Assembly (NCBI GenBank): GCA_937931645.1
Contig: CALHAR010000003.1
Location: 1-64,000, forward strand
DNA: 64,000 nt
Source of the DNA: an uncultured Alphaproteobacteria bacterium
Lineage (GTDB): Bacteria > Pseudomonadota > Alphaproteobacteria > Micavibrionales > Micavibrionaceae
Reading direction: 5' to 3'
The position numbers and the translations under genes are program-made. The notes below the pieces were generated by a model that was not told the DNA's origin, did not search any database, and saw only the letters and a program-made list of their open reading frames with translations. Shown in pieces: positions 27,648 through 37,991 of this stretch (within the stretch, counting starts at the first letter, position 1; every line of letters starts with the position of its first letter).

Positions 27648-28238
27648 TTATATTGTAAGGTGTAATTGAACTTGGGCTTGTAAAGCTTTTGCGGCGAGTT
27701 CCGTTACTCTGTTGGTAGGGGCTGTTATATGAGTGTCAATTCCAGCATTCTTCCAGTCTTGGCGAAGAGCGGCCGCCATCTGGCTTGTTTTGATGATATC
27801 TATATCTTTAGAAGTACTATTTACCCAAACGGCAATTTCATGTTCTCCATGTTTACCAACCTCAAGAACTTCGTCTGGTGTTGCTTCTATGATGTAGTCT
27901 GTAATGGCGTCTACAAGGTCAGGATTGGCAGAAACGTTGAAGCTTTCATCTAAGTTGTTGATAGTTCTCTTTGCAAGATTTTGTTTATATTTTGTTTCAG
28001 CATTACCGATTTCAGCATTAAGTTTTTTTAAAAAACCATCAATTTTTGATAGCTCTGTAAACCGTGTAACAAGATTCTTTGCCGATTGATCGCTTTCCTG
28101 TGTTTCTATGAGAGGGAGGACACCACTGCTGCTCATGGAGTAATGACGGGCAAAGTGCACGACATCTGCGGCGTATTGTTTGATGTCTGTACTTTTGTTT
28201 GGCGTCATATTAATTGTGCTCTTTTCTTTAATTAACAT
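27648..28238 (-). CDS. Orphan protein of unknown function (186-196 residues)
   Basis: No family is recognised. The protein is soluble in appearance, with helical segments, no signal peptide and few cysteines. It has TRFTELSKIDGFLKKL around 70, a predicted mixed segment EIAVWVNSTSKDIDIIKTSQMA in its second half, and a final helix. The longest frame starts at 28238. The ATG at 28208 is better placed after an AAGAG-type ribosome site and would give a protein starting MTPNKS. It lies alone between mfd and the 129-residue gene, facing opposite to both, and 285 bases without a convincing gene separate it from mfd. Its style resembles the other orphan proteins here, but I see no clear sequence match. 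Confidence 0.6.
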   Translation of the reverse strand: MLIKEKSTINMTPNKSTDIKQYAADVVHFARHYSMSSSGVLPLIETQESDQSAKNLVTRFTELSKIDGFLKKLNAEIGNAETKYKQNLAKRTINNLDESFNVSANPDLVDAITDYIIEATPDEVLEVGKHGEHEIAVWVNSTSKDIDIIKTSQMAAALRQDWKNAGIDTHITAPTNRVTELAAKALQAQVQLHLTI

Positions 28239-28302
28239 AAGGCATAGGGTGAGGGTATATGTTTGTCAATACTTATTGAAGGGGAAGGATTTATATCTAT
28301 CC

Positions 28303-28332
28303 TAGTCAGGCTATGGGGTTATGGCTTATAAT
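28303..28332 (+). promoter_or_regulatory. Promoter upstream of the 129-residue gene
   Basis: A consensus -10 TATAAT (28327-28332) lies 18 bases after a weaker -35 TAGTCA (28303-28308), 23 bases before the ATG at 28355. The ribosome site AGGAG sits between them. This spacing implies a very short leader. Confidence 0.4.
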
Positions 28333-28354
28333 AAGGAAAATTTAGGAGAGTAAA

Positions 28355-28744
28355 ATGTCACGCGAATATTCAAGCAAGAAGATTAAAGCAGCCTTAGATG
28401 CCACACGGGGTAATGCGACCAAGACCCGCCAGATGGTAATTGCGCAAGCGATGGCAGATCCGAAGTTGCTGCAAGAATTGGTCAAGCCACACATGGTGGG
28501 GATTGTTGCCCATGCGGTGAGCCGCGTTATGAGTGGTAAGACAGAACCAGAAGTGATGGTACAACCAGAAGGTAATGATGAAGGGAAAGATTCATTCGGT
28601 TTGGATATTTTAAAGACAATAGCGGATGGGGATACTACGCAGTTTGGCCAAGAAGCCTTTGGTCGCCCGTTAAAAAAGCAAGGTGTATCACAGTCACATA
28701 TTGATGCCATTCAACAAATGATTAAGAAGAGTAAGGGCGAATAA
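28355..28744 (+). CDS. Small protein with Fis-type helix-turn-helix-like N-terminus, function unknown
   Basis: The 129-residue protein starts at an ATG with AGGAG 8 bases upstream. The segment KIKAALDATRGNATKTRQM (residues 9-27) resembles the Fis-type DNA-binding helix pair (AL-x-x-T-x-GN-x-T). It continues as an amphipathic helical region and a basic C-terminus (MIKKSKGE). A DNA-binding or nucleoid-related role is possible but unproven. It precedes the AmgK-like kinase gene by 35 bases, in which a truncated palindromic repeat lies. I do not recognise a named family. Confidence 0.65.
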   Translation: MSREYSSKKIKAALDATRGNATKTRQMVIAQAMADPKLLQELVKPHMVGIVAHAVSRVMSGKTEPEVMVQPEGNDEGKDSFGLDILKTIADGDTTQFGQEAFGRPLKKQGVSQSHIDAIQQMIKKSKGE

Positions 28745-28745
28745 C

Positions 28746-28774
28746 GTCATTGCGAGGCATGTAATGACGAAGGC
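28746..28774 (+). repeat. Truncated copy of the nested palindromic repeat
   Basis: The sequence starts GTCATTGCGAGG and continues with AATGACGAAGGCA, matching the first third of the repeat at 38120-38198 and then breaking off. GTCATT and AATGAC within it pair. Its GAAGG (28769-28773) sits 6 bases before the ATG of the kinase gene and serves as its Shine-Dalgarno sequence. Confidence 0.6.
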
Positions 28775-28779
28775 ACAAT

Positions 28780-29790
28780 ATGAACCAATCAGCACAGCAC
28801 TCTGAGCATGATAATTTTAGGGACTTCCTTGCGGGTAGTGCATGGGAAGGGGCGAGGCTTGTTCCGATGTCGGCGGATATGGGATTGCGGCGATATTTCA
28901 AGTTAGAAAAAGACGGTGAAACCGCACTGTTGATGGATATGAGCCGTTCGGGAATTCTAGAAACAGGCCTGAAAGAATATGTTGATATTGCCGAGTATTT
29001 ATCAGGCCTTGATGTGAGTGTTCCTGCGATTTATAAGCACGACTTATCAGCAGGGCTTGCGGTTGTTGAAATTGTGGGTGAGCAGAGCTTTGGTGATAAA
29101 AAAAATGCAGGACATGATGCCGCGGAATTGTATCAAAAGGCGACCGATGTTTTAATGGCTATCAAGCAAGGCGCGGTTGAGAATAGTTTGCCGTTGGTTG
29201 GGTACAAAAAGACTTTGATCCGTGAACGCCTACGTCAGTTTATTGATTATTATATGCCAGCAGTAACGGGGCAAGAATCATCGCCATCACTGGTTGAAGA
29301 ATATGAAGGGGTTCTGAATGATATTGCGCTGAACCTGCCGCCATGTCCGATGGGGTTTTGCCATGCGGATTATCACCTTGAAAATGTAATGTGGAATCCA
29401 AGCGCCAAAGGCGGGTATGGTCTGATTGATTTTCAAGATGCGTTTTGGGGGTTTCAGGGATATGATTTGCTGAATTTATTAGAAGATGCGCGCCAAACGG
29501 TGCCAACCGATATTAAGCAAGCGATGAAGGCGCGTTATTGTGAGGGCATGAGTGCCGAGGAACGGATGAATTTCGATAATTGGTATGTTTTAATGTCCTG
29601 CCATTTTCATTGCCGTGTGCTTGGCTTGTTTATTAAATTTGCCCGTGAGAATGGCGGAGTTGAGTTTTTGGACCATATTCCGCGCCTACAGGGTTATGTT
29701 GAGAATAACCTTAAGAATCCAATACTTACCCCCTTGAAAGAGTTTATCAAGCGGCATAATATCCGCCTTGATGTACCCCCAACTGTTTAA
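28780..29790 (+). CDS. amgK: Aminoglycoside phosphotransferase-fold kinase, AmgK-like
   Basis: The 336-residue kinase has the APH fold: RRYFKLEKDG near the nucleotide-binding lobe, catalytic loop HADYHLENVMW (195-205) and IDFQDAFWGFQGYDLLNLLEDAR from about 216. This last segment is characteristic of AmgK, the anomeric N-acetylmuramate/N-acetylglucosamine kinase of the peptidoglycan recycling route that bypasses de novo UDP-MurNAc synthesis. In Pseudomonas and many alphaproteobacteria, amgK is next to murU and tsaE. Neither is nearby here, so the identification rests on sequence. Other small-sugar or choline kinases of the fold are alternatives. It precedes the aminotransferase gene by 17 bases. 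Confidence 0.72.
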   Translation: MNQSAQHSEHDNFRDFLAGSAWEGARLVPMSADMGLRRYFKLEKDGETALLMDMSRSGILETGLKEYVDIAEYLSGLDVSVPAIYKHDLSAGLAVVEIVGEQSFGDKKNAGHDAAELYQKATDVLMAIKQGAVENSLPLVGYKKTLIRERLRQFIDYYMPAVTGQESSPSLVEEYEGVLNDIALNLPPCPMGFCHADYHLENVMWNPSAKGGYGLIDFQDAFWGFQGYDLLNLLEDARQTVPTDIKQAMKARYCEGMSAEERMNFDNWYVLMSCHFHCRVLGLFIKFARENGGVEFLDHIPRLQGYVENNLKNPILTPLKEFIKRHNIRLDVPPTV

Positions 29791-29798
29791 CAAATTAG

Positions 29799-32083
<2,285 letters not shown>

Positions 32084-32231
32084 ATATTACCTGATGTTGT
32101 GATTATCAATTTGGACTACTCTGCTTACGTAACAATTAATACTTTATTATGTATTACTTTATCTGATTCTTTTCGACATATCAGTATGGAAGAGCGTTTT
32201 GTATGGGGTGCTGTGAATAAGTTGGACTGTT

Positions 32232-33470
32232 TTACTCACTTAAGCGTAGGAAAGAGAAGAAGCTTTTCTTTTCTTTAGTTTCTTCATCGGCTTTGGCTTG
32301 TTTTTTATCGCGATTACGTACCAGAAGATCGCAAACATCATCAAGTTCCTTTTCGTTCTCTTCCATGATGCTTTCAGCAAAATGGCGTAATTTTTTAAGG
32401 TTTTCTGGTGAACCATCATCAATTTCGGCGCTGGGTGTTGTTGGGTCATCGTCTAAGATAGAGCGATTGAACATATGCAGGTTATCGCCCATTTCATGAA
32501 CGAAGCTGTGTGACAAAGCGGATTCAGAGGCGTGGAAGAAAATATTAATAAGGGGGAGGTCATTGACAGGATCAACAACACCAAGCGCACCGTATTTATT
32601 CCATTTTTCTCGTTTAATAGAGCGGTTGGTATAGCCAGTCCCCAGACCAATCATCACAAGTTTTTGATGGGGGTCGAGTTGTTTTCTTAAAGAGCCATAG
32701 TAAGTCACGGCAGGGTTGTCAAAGATGTTACCATCAATAGCAGCGTAATCTTTTGTGCCGCGCTCATCAGGCCAACCGATAGATAGGTGGTGACAGGGAA
32801 AGTAAGTTGGCGCGGCGCAACTGGCCATGACGGCATCATGCATGGAAACATGCGGGGTATTGTTAATGTGATGCTGTCCGTTATGTAGTTTCATATTACG
32901 AAGCCAAACCGCATGACCTCCTTCACGGGCGTAGTGTTGCATGGCGCGGGTGGGTTCATTCTTGGTATAACCTTCAGGAGTACTGGCACCGCCAATACTG
33001 TAAAAGGGAATGACAAGACTTTTTAAACTGTCTGCTATTTTGGTATTGCCGTAGAGAGCGCGTAACGCTTTACTAAGATTGTTGGGGTTGTAGTTTCCAT
33101 GTTTAAAAACACTTTCAAGTTGGCTTATTTTTGTAAGGCGGTTGTTGAAGTCATGGAGTAAACCACGTAATTCGCGAAAGCGATCTCGCGGGAAAATATT
33201 TTGACCTTCGCGTTCATAAAAGCGCACCAAATGGCGCGCTCTATATTTGCAACGGTGAGGATGATCAGGGTGAGGGAGGTTGAGGGCGGCGTTTAAAATA
33301 GAACCTGTTGAAGGGCCAGTAAAAACATCGACCATCTCACTCATCCGTAGGCCCGTTTGTTTTTCAATCCGCACCATAATATGTGCAGGAATAAGCCCCC
33401 GTAAACCACCGCCATAATTAAAGATGGCGATAACAGGTTCTTTGTCTTCTTCTGGAATTATTGCGTTCAC
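32232..33470 (-). CDS. Patatin-like phospholipase
   Basis: The 412-residue protein carries the patatin signature. The oxyanion hole is GGGLRG (20-25), the nucleophile elbow GPSTGS has Ser54, and the partner Asp246 lies in AAIDGNIFDNPA. The family shows lipid acyl hydrolase activity with a Ser-Asp dyad. No signal peptide is visible, so it is cytosolic or delivered by another route. The early YGGGLRGLIPAHI resembles plant patatins and bacterial CapV-type enzymes, but no cyclase or other defence gene is adjacent. The C-terminus is highly charged and ends KKSFFSFLRLSE. It is followed by the hydrolase-like gene on the same strand. Confidence 0.85.
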   Translation of the reverse strand: MNAIIPEEDKEPVIAIFNYGGGLRGLIPAHIMVRIEKQTGLRMSEMVDVFTGPSTGSILNAALNLPHPDHPHRCKYRARHLVRFYEREGQNIFPRDRFRELRGLLHDFNNRLTKISQLESVFKHGNYNPNNLSKALRALYGNTKIADSLKSLVIPFYSIGGASTPEGYTKNEPTRAMQHYAREGGHAVWLRNMKLHNGQHHINNTPHVSMHDAVMASCAAPTYFPCHHLSIGWPDERGTKDYAAIDGNIFDNPAVTYYGSLRKQLDPHQKLVMIGLGTGYTNRSIKREKWNKYGALGVVDPVNDLPLINIFFHASESALSHSFVHEMGDNLHMFNRSILDDDPTTPSAEIDDGSPENLKKLRHFAESIMEENEKELDDVCDLLVRNRDKKQAKADEETKEKKSFFSFLRLSE

Positions 33471-33606
33471 GGATTATACATCAGGCAAGTAGTTGATTCT
33501 AAGTAAACATTATAAGATTTATGCGGTGAAAATACTAGATGAACTATATAGGCAGCGTATAAATAAAATAAGGGTGTTCAATAAGGGCGCTCAATAAGGA
33601 TAAGGC

Positions 33607-33640
33607 AAAAAAAACCAGGCTGCTCTAAAAAGCGCCTGGT
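33607..33640 (-). terminator. Rho-independent terminator
   Basis: On the reverse strand ACCAGGC (33640-33634) pairs with GCCTGGT (33620-33614) across a 13-base loop and is followed by a run of eight Ts (ending at 33607). It ends transcription coming from lysR or from the candidate small RNA. Confidence 0.78.
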
Positions 33641-33775
33641 TGAGTTGAACAGGGAGGTTTACATTTTAAAGATTGTTATGCCTTAAAGGATAACTATTAA
33701 AACGTAGGATTTGTGAAATCCTCACCCATAAAACTATGGGTTAGGCAGGGTTATACGCCTGTGTTTTTAGGATGT
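33607..33775 (-). ncRNA. Candidate structured small RNA or long structured 3' UTR
   Basis: Between lysR and the patatin gene, 377 bases hold no convincing gene. On the reverse strand, starting about 33770, come a weak CAGG/CCTG stem, ACCCAT/ATGGGT, AGGATTT/AAATCCT and GTTATCC/GG(C)ATAAC. An unpaired AAACCTCCCTG follows, with an anti-Shine-Dalgarno CCTCC, then a strong terminator with eight Ts. Serial hairpins plus a rho-independent terminator are what an independent sRNA looks like. The alternative is a lysR 3' UTR. No clear promoter was found, and it does not match 6S, SRP or tmRNA signatures I know. Confidence 0.35.
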
Positions 33776-33847
33776 AAAGAGTAAAATATGCGTAAAAGGG
33801 ATATTTTTATTATTTATAAACAGTTATTTCTCTGCCGATTAGAAAAT

Positions 33848-34729
33848 CTATGTAAGCTGTTGATTCATAAGGGATTCTTTTAAGAGCTGAATACGGGTGG
33901 AGTGCTTACGGCTTTGCATGTAAACAAAGTACATGGTGACGGAGGGGCGTTTTACCTCTTCAAGGCAAGTCACAACGTTTTTGTCATTTTCATATAAGTA
34001 ATCTGGTACGGCGGCTAAGCCGAGGCCATTTTTGACAGCTTCATAGATGCCGAATTGAGAATTTATTTGGATAAGCTTTGGATTATTTTGCATCGTTACA
34101 TTGGCTTTTCTAAACAGCCAGTTTGGGTCTTCATAAGGAGCGGGAACATTTGCAGGGTAGCCTAATAATGTATGGTCTTTTAAATCTTTTGCATTCTGTG
34201 GTGTGCCGTTACGTTTGAAGTAATCAAGACTGCCGCAAATATGAAAGTCAATTTTACCAAGGGCGTGATGAGCCAAGTCATTTTGATCTGGCTTATAGAG
34301 GCGGATAGCCGCGTCAGCTTCGCGTGTGCTTAAGTTGAAAATACGGTCATCAAATAAAAGATTAAGTTGTAGCTCAGGGTATTTTTCACGTATGTCTGCC
34401 AAACGTGGGACAAGCCATGTTGAGCCTAAAAATCCTGGTGCGGTAATACGAAGGGAGCCGGAAGGGTTTGATTTAGCATCAGCCAAGCGCCCTTCGAGTA
34501 TTGTGAGGGTGCTAAAAATTTTACGCGCAGTTTCGCTTAATATTTCACCAGCCTCAGTCAGGACGAGGCCACGGGCATGACGTTGAAAAAGTTTAACATC
34601 CAAACTTTCTTCGAGGGAGCTTATCTGACGTGAAATTGCGGATTGGCTTAAGTTGAGGGCCGTTCCTGCGTGGGTAAAGCTACCCGCTTCAGAAACAATG
34701 TGAAATGTACGTAATTTATCCCAATCCAT
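33848..34729 (-). CDS. LysR-family transcriptional regulator
   Basis: The 293-residue protein has an N-terminal winged helix-turn-helix (residues 3-60: FHIVSEAGSFTHAGTALNLSQSAISRQISSLE) and a periplasmic-binding-protein-like effector domain (about 90-290). It lies 107 bases downstream of trxB on the same strand. A LysR gene beside trxB is common in alphaproteobacteria, which suggests a linked redox or metabolic role, but the target genes and effector are unknown. Confidence 0.92.
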   Translation of the reverse strand: MDWDKLRTFHIVSEAGSFTHAGTALNLSQSAISRQISSLEESLDVKLFQRHARGLVLTEAGEILSETARKIFSTLTILEGRLADAKSNPSGSLRITAPGFLGSTWLVPRLADIREKYPELQLNLLFDDRIFNLSTREADAAIRLYKPDQNDLAHHALGKIDFHICGSLDYFKRNGTPQNAKDLKDHTLLGYPANVPAPYEDPNWLFRKANVTMQNNPKLIQINSQFGIYEAVKNGLGLAAVPDYLYENDKNVVTCLEEVKRPSVTMYFVYMQSRKHSTRIQLLKESLMNQQLT

Positions 34730-34836
34730 CTTTAGCCCTCTTCTTTATCCTGTGACATCGTTGCCACGTTCCTAAAATATTCAAATATTCTTCGTCACTT
34801 GCGCCTTGTCACAGAACAAAGCAAAGGACTAATTTT

Positions 34837-35823
34837 TTATTCTGCAGCCTCTGATTGTTTCGAGCTTACCTCTAAGGTTGCTATATATTTATCGGCTTCT
34901 AAGGCGGCCATACAGCCCATACCTGCGGCGGTGACGGCTTGACGGTAAATCTTGTCTTTGACGTCGCCTGCGGCGTAAACGCCATCAATGGAGGTGGCGG
35001 TGGAATCTGGAGCGGTAATGACATAGCCTTCGTTATCCATATCAAGCTTACCTTTAAAGAGTGAGGTTGCTGGGTCATGACCGATAGCCACAAAGACACC
35101 TTCTAAATCAGTATCAGTTGTTTCCCCTGTTTTATTGTTTTTTGTGCGTAGTCCCGTCACACCAGGGGCATCGCCTTGCCCTTGTTCCACGCCCAAGATT
35201 TCTTCGACTTCATTATCCCAGAGGATATCAATTTTTGGATTATCGAAGAGACGTTGTTGCATAATTTTTTCAGCGCGCAGCTCATCACGGCGATGAACCA
35301 GTGTGACTTTTTCACACAAATTAGCGAGGAAGAGGGCTTCTTCAACGGCGGAGTTTCCACCACCAATAACGGCGACGCGTTTGTTACGGAAGAAAAATCC
35401 ATCACAGGTAGCACAAGCACTGACGCCCATATTCATAAATTTTTCTTCAGACGGTAGGCCGAGCCAGCGTGCCTTTGCCCCTGTTGAAATGATAACGCTA
35501 TCGGCGGTAATGGTGGAGCCAGAGTCCAACGTTGCGGTGTAAGGTTTTTTGCTGAAATCTACCTCCGTGACGATATCATGTAATGTCTTTGTACCAACAT
35601 TTTCAGCCTGCGCCTTCATTTGATCCATCAGCCAAGGCCCTTGGATAGGATCAGCAAAGCCAGGGTAATTTTCAACTTCAGTCGTGATGGTCAACTGCCC
35701 ACCCGGTTGAAGGCCGAGCACTTGGATAGGGTGCAGGTTTGACCGCGCGGCGTAAACAGCGGCGGTGTAGCCAGCAGGTCCTGAACCAATAATTAAAACT
35801 TTGGTGTGTAATGTCTCACTCAT
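34837..35823 (-). CDS. trxB: Thioredoxin reductase
   Basis: The 328-residue flavoprotein transfers electrons from NADPH to thioredoxin. It shows the FAD-binding GSGPAGYTAAVYAAR (14-27), the redox pair CATC (C137, C140) in ACATCDGFF, the NADPH-binding GGGNSAVEEA (154-163) and the C-terminal YAAGDV FAD motif. Length matches the low-molecular-weight bacterial enzyme. It is transcribed with lysR and lies 65 bases from the ELM1-like gene upstream. Confidence 0.96.
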   Translation of the reverse strand: MSETLHTKVLIIGSGPAGYTAAVYAARSNLHPIQVLGLQPGGQLTITTEVENYPGFADPIQGPWLMDQMKAQAENVGTKTLHDIVTEVDFSKKPYTATLDSGSTITADSVIISTGAKARWLGLPSEEKFMNMGVSACATCDGFFFRNKRVAVIGGGNSAVEEALFLANLCEKVTLVHRRDELRAEKIMQQRLFDNPKIDILWDNEVEEILGVEQGQGDAPGVTGLRTKNNKTGETTDTDLEGVFVAIGHDPATSLFKGKLDMDNEGYVITAPDSTATSIDGVYAAGDVKDKIYRQAVTAAGMGCMAALEADKYIATLEVSSKQSEAAE

Positions 35824-35888
35824 GATCGTTCCTTACTTTAATAATGCTTTATATTTAAAGGGGTTAGGCGTTTTCGTAAAGGCTCTAC

Positions 35889-36875
35889 TTACAGCTTATC
35901 CCAACTTTCTTTGATAGCATTGGAAACAAGGGCTGCATCATTAAGGGGAGCGTAGTCCCAAGACACCAAATTACCGTCAAAAGGGCGGGTGACCCCTAAT
36001 TGTTTAAAATGTTGGTGTAGGCGGTTAAAGCGGGCAGAATGTCCGTCAAGATCAACCACATAGACGGGTTTTCCTGTTGTTCCTGCATCGGAGAGCATGG
36101 AAACGCTGTCTGAGGTCACGATAATATAGTCCGCCCAAGCCAGCATGCCGAAATAAGGATTATCGCCAGTGCCATCCCAGATGAAGTTATCAGCGTTGGC
36201 GAGTTCTTGTTGAATGATTTCTAAGTTCTCTGCTCCTGTGCGGCGAGAGGTGGTTATCATTAAACCAGCATCAAGGCCGTTTAATTGTTGCACCAACTTA
36301 TGAGTAATGTCTGAGGTGAGGGTATGAGTGCGACTGTTCCCGCCTATTAAGACGGCAACGCGCGGTGAATTCATAGGTTTAAATAAAGGGGAAAATTCTT
36401 TTTTTGCGGCGTTTAGCCTATCGGGGGTGAGTCGGTTTGGCGCCCCATTTGTTACTATCACATTATCGCCGCGTAATCTGTCGTGATGGGGAACAGCGAC
36501 AAGGTCAAATTGCGCGGGGTTTGTTTTGGGGTCTTGGACTTGTACCGTGAAGCTTTTTCCGCCGCTTTTCTTTTTGATATAGCGCGCCGCGGCGATTGAT
36601 TTGCGGCCAGAGGCAATAACGATGTCTGGCCATGTTGCGCCGTTTGACGGAGCAAGGGAAGGGGTGAATGTGTAAGACATTTCAAAACCAAGCCATGGGC
36701 TGAAGATTTTCCACGGTTGTCGTAAACCAATTTGTTTTATATCAGGGGTTAAACCCAGAGATTCAGCAATGCCAACGCATTGGTTCTGTGTGCCAATCAT
36801 GCCTTCGGTAATAACCCAGCAGGTTAAATCCGAAGGATTTGTTGCGTTTTTGTACAAAGTGCTTGAGTTCGTCAT
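35889..36875 (-). CDS. ELM1/GtrOC1-like family protein
   Basis: The 328-residue protein belongs to the mitochondrial-fission ELM1 family (former DUF1022). It shows WVITEGMIGTQNQCVGIAESLG at the start, WPDIVIASGRKSIAAARYIK, VQVQDPK, VLIGGNSRTH, WADYIIVTSDSVSMLSDA and GKPVYVVDLDGHSARF. The fold resembles GT-B glycosyltransferases and bacterial members are often next to lipopolysaccharide or redox genes, but the biochemical role in bacteria is not settled. It diverges from the Lrp-type regulator across 68 bases, a pairing often seen in alphaproteobacteria. Confidence 0.85.
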   Translation of the reverse strand: MTNSSTLYKNATNPSDLTCWVITEGMIGTQNQCVGIAESLGLTPDIKQIGLRQPWKIFSPWLGFEMSYTFTPSLAPSNGATWPDIVIASGRKSIAAARYIKKKSGGKSFTVQVQDPKTNPAQFDLVAVPHHDRLRGDNVIVTNGAPNRLTPDRLNAAKKEFSPLFKPMNSPRVAVLIGGNSRTHTLTSDITHKLVQQLNGLDAGLMITTSRRTGAENLEIIQQELANADNFIWDGTGDNPYFGMLAWADYIIVTSDSVSMLSDAGTTGKPVYVVDLDGHSARFNRLHQHFKQLGVTRPFDGNLVSWDYAPLNDAALVSNAIKESWDKL

Positions 36876-36943
36876 GGATGAACTTTATACCTTATTGATA
36901 CGCTATAGAATGAAAAACTTACCTTTATTGGGCATAATATTTT

Positions 36944-37420
36944 ATGAAACGCATTAAATTAGATAAAATTGACAGAAAAATCTTACGGGATTTACAAGGT
37001 AATGGGCGCATTACCAATGTAGAATTATCAAAAAATTCAGGAATTTCTGCACCGCCTTGTTTGCGCCGTGTTCGTGCGTTGGAAGAAAGCGGTTTCATTA
37101 AAGGTTATTATGCCAGATTAAGCGCACAATCATTAGGGTATGGCCTGACCGTTTTTGTGATGATTAAATTAGTTTCGCAAGCGGAAGGCGATTTAAAGCA
37201 GTTTGAAGAGGCGTGCTGTGCTTTAGATTTGGTACGTGAATGTCATATGTTGTCAGGTGAGGTTGATTTCCTTTTACGTGTTGTGGCCAAAGATTGGGAT
37301 GCGTATCAACAGTTTTTGACGGAACAGCTGACAACTTTAGATAACATAGCCTCAGTCAAGACGATGCCACGGGTTAGGTCTTCAAAAGAAGATGTGGGCG
37401 TGCCTATTCACGTGGATTAG
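36944..37420 (+). CDS. Lrp/AsnC-family transcriptional regulator
   Basis: The 158-residue protein has an N-terminal helix-turn-helix (LDKIDRKILRDLQGNGRITNVELSKNSGISAPPCLRRVRALE) and a C-terminal RAM/ligand-binding domain (about 68-150) that normally mediates octamer formation and amino acid sensing. It is divergent from the ELM1-like gene and convergent with greA, 6 bases apart. Neighbourhood targets are likely but not shown. Confidence 0.92.
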   Translation: MKRIKLDKIDRKILRDLQGNGRITNVELSKNSGISAPPCLRRVRALEESGFIKGYYARLSAQSLGYGLTVFVMIKLVSQAEGDLKQFEEACCALDLVRECHMLSGEVDFLLRVVAKDWDAYQQFLTEQLTTLDNIASVKTMPRVRSSKEDVGVPIHVD

Positions 37421-37426
37421 CCTTAC

Positions 37427-37906
37427 TTAACCGTAAGAAACCTCTAAGATTTCGTAATCGACTTTGCCTTTTGGGGTGACGACCTTTGTTGAGTCACCAA
37501 CGGACTTTCCGATTAAAGCCCGAGCGATAGGAGAGGTAATTGATATTTTACCTTCATCGGCATTTGATTCAAACTCACCAACGATTTGAACTTTACGTTC
37601 TTCATCGGTTTCTTCATCAACTATGAGGACGGTTGCGCCAAATTTAACTTGGTCGCCTGTGAATTGCGAAGGGTCAATAATTTGTGCGGCACTGACCGCG
37701 CCCTCAAGTAATTTAATACGGCCTTCATTAAAGCTTTGCTGTTCTTTGGCGGCATGATATTCGGCATTTTCTTTCAAATCCCCATGCTCACGCGCAACGG
37801 CAATGGCCTCGACAATCTCAGGTCGGGTTACGGTTTTACGTTCTTTTAGCTCTGCTTCAATAGCGGTAAAGCCAGCAGGGGTGATGGGGACTTGTTGGTT
37901 GCTCAT
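37427..37906 (-). CDS. greA: Transcription elongation factor GreA
   Basis: The 159-residue factor rescues backtracked RNA polymerase. An N-terminal coiled coil (about 1-75) carries the acidic tip region [18 protein letters not shown], and the C-terminal FKBP-like domain ends with [17 protein letters not shown] chose the ATG at 37906 (MSNQQVP). A TTG at 37921 would add five residues inside the leader terminator's T-run and is unlikely. A strong promoter and a terminator-like hairpin lie directly upstream, so expression is probably controlled by leader read-through. Confidence 0.94.
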   Translation of the reverse strand: MSNQQVPITPAGFTAIEAELKERKTVTRPEIVEAIAVAREHGDLKENAEYHAAKEQQSFNEGRIKLLEGAVSAAQIIDPSQFTGDQVKFGATVLIVDEETDEERKVQIVGEFESNADEGKISITSPIARALIGKSVGDSTKVVTPKGKVDYEILEVSYG

Positions 37907-37919
37907 GATTTTGTCTTTC

Positions 37920-37952
37920 AAAAATAAAGCCCGCCTGTGTAACAGCGGACTT
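37920..37952 (-). terminator. Terminator-like hairpin in the greA leader
   Basis: On the reverse strand AAGTCCGC (37952-37945) pairs with GCGGGCTT (37934-37927), with inner TGT/ACA pairs and a bulged G. TTATTTTT follows, down to 37920. This is a good rho-independent terminator ending only 13 bases before the greA ATG. It may end carB read-through transcripts and may also attenuate greA. Confidence 0.72.
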
Positions 37953-37962
37953 CTTATGCTTA

Positions 37963-37991
37963 AATATAGATTTTTAGCCCTTAAGCGTCAA
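37963..37991 (-). promoter_or_regulatory. Sigma-70 promoter for greA
   Basis: On the reverse strand TTGACG (37991-37986), a 17-base spacer and TATATT (37968-37963) form a near-consensus promoter. Initiation would fall near 37956, so the transcript would begin almost exactly at the terminator-like hairpin. Confidence 0.65.

Noticed and set aside
27463-27669. Forward frame of 68 codons starting at TTG in the gap after mfd
   Set aside because: It has no ribosome site, a rare start, no recognisable motif, and its end overlaps the orphan reverse-strand gene. I see no support for a gene in 27363-27647.
32232-33470. Patatin gene as part of a CBASS defence system
   Set aside because: No CD-NTase, ubiquitin-like or other defence gene is adjacent. 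The neighbours are a hydrolase, a small RNA candidate and housekeeping genes.
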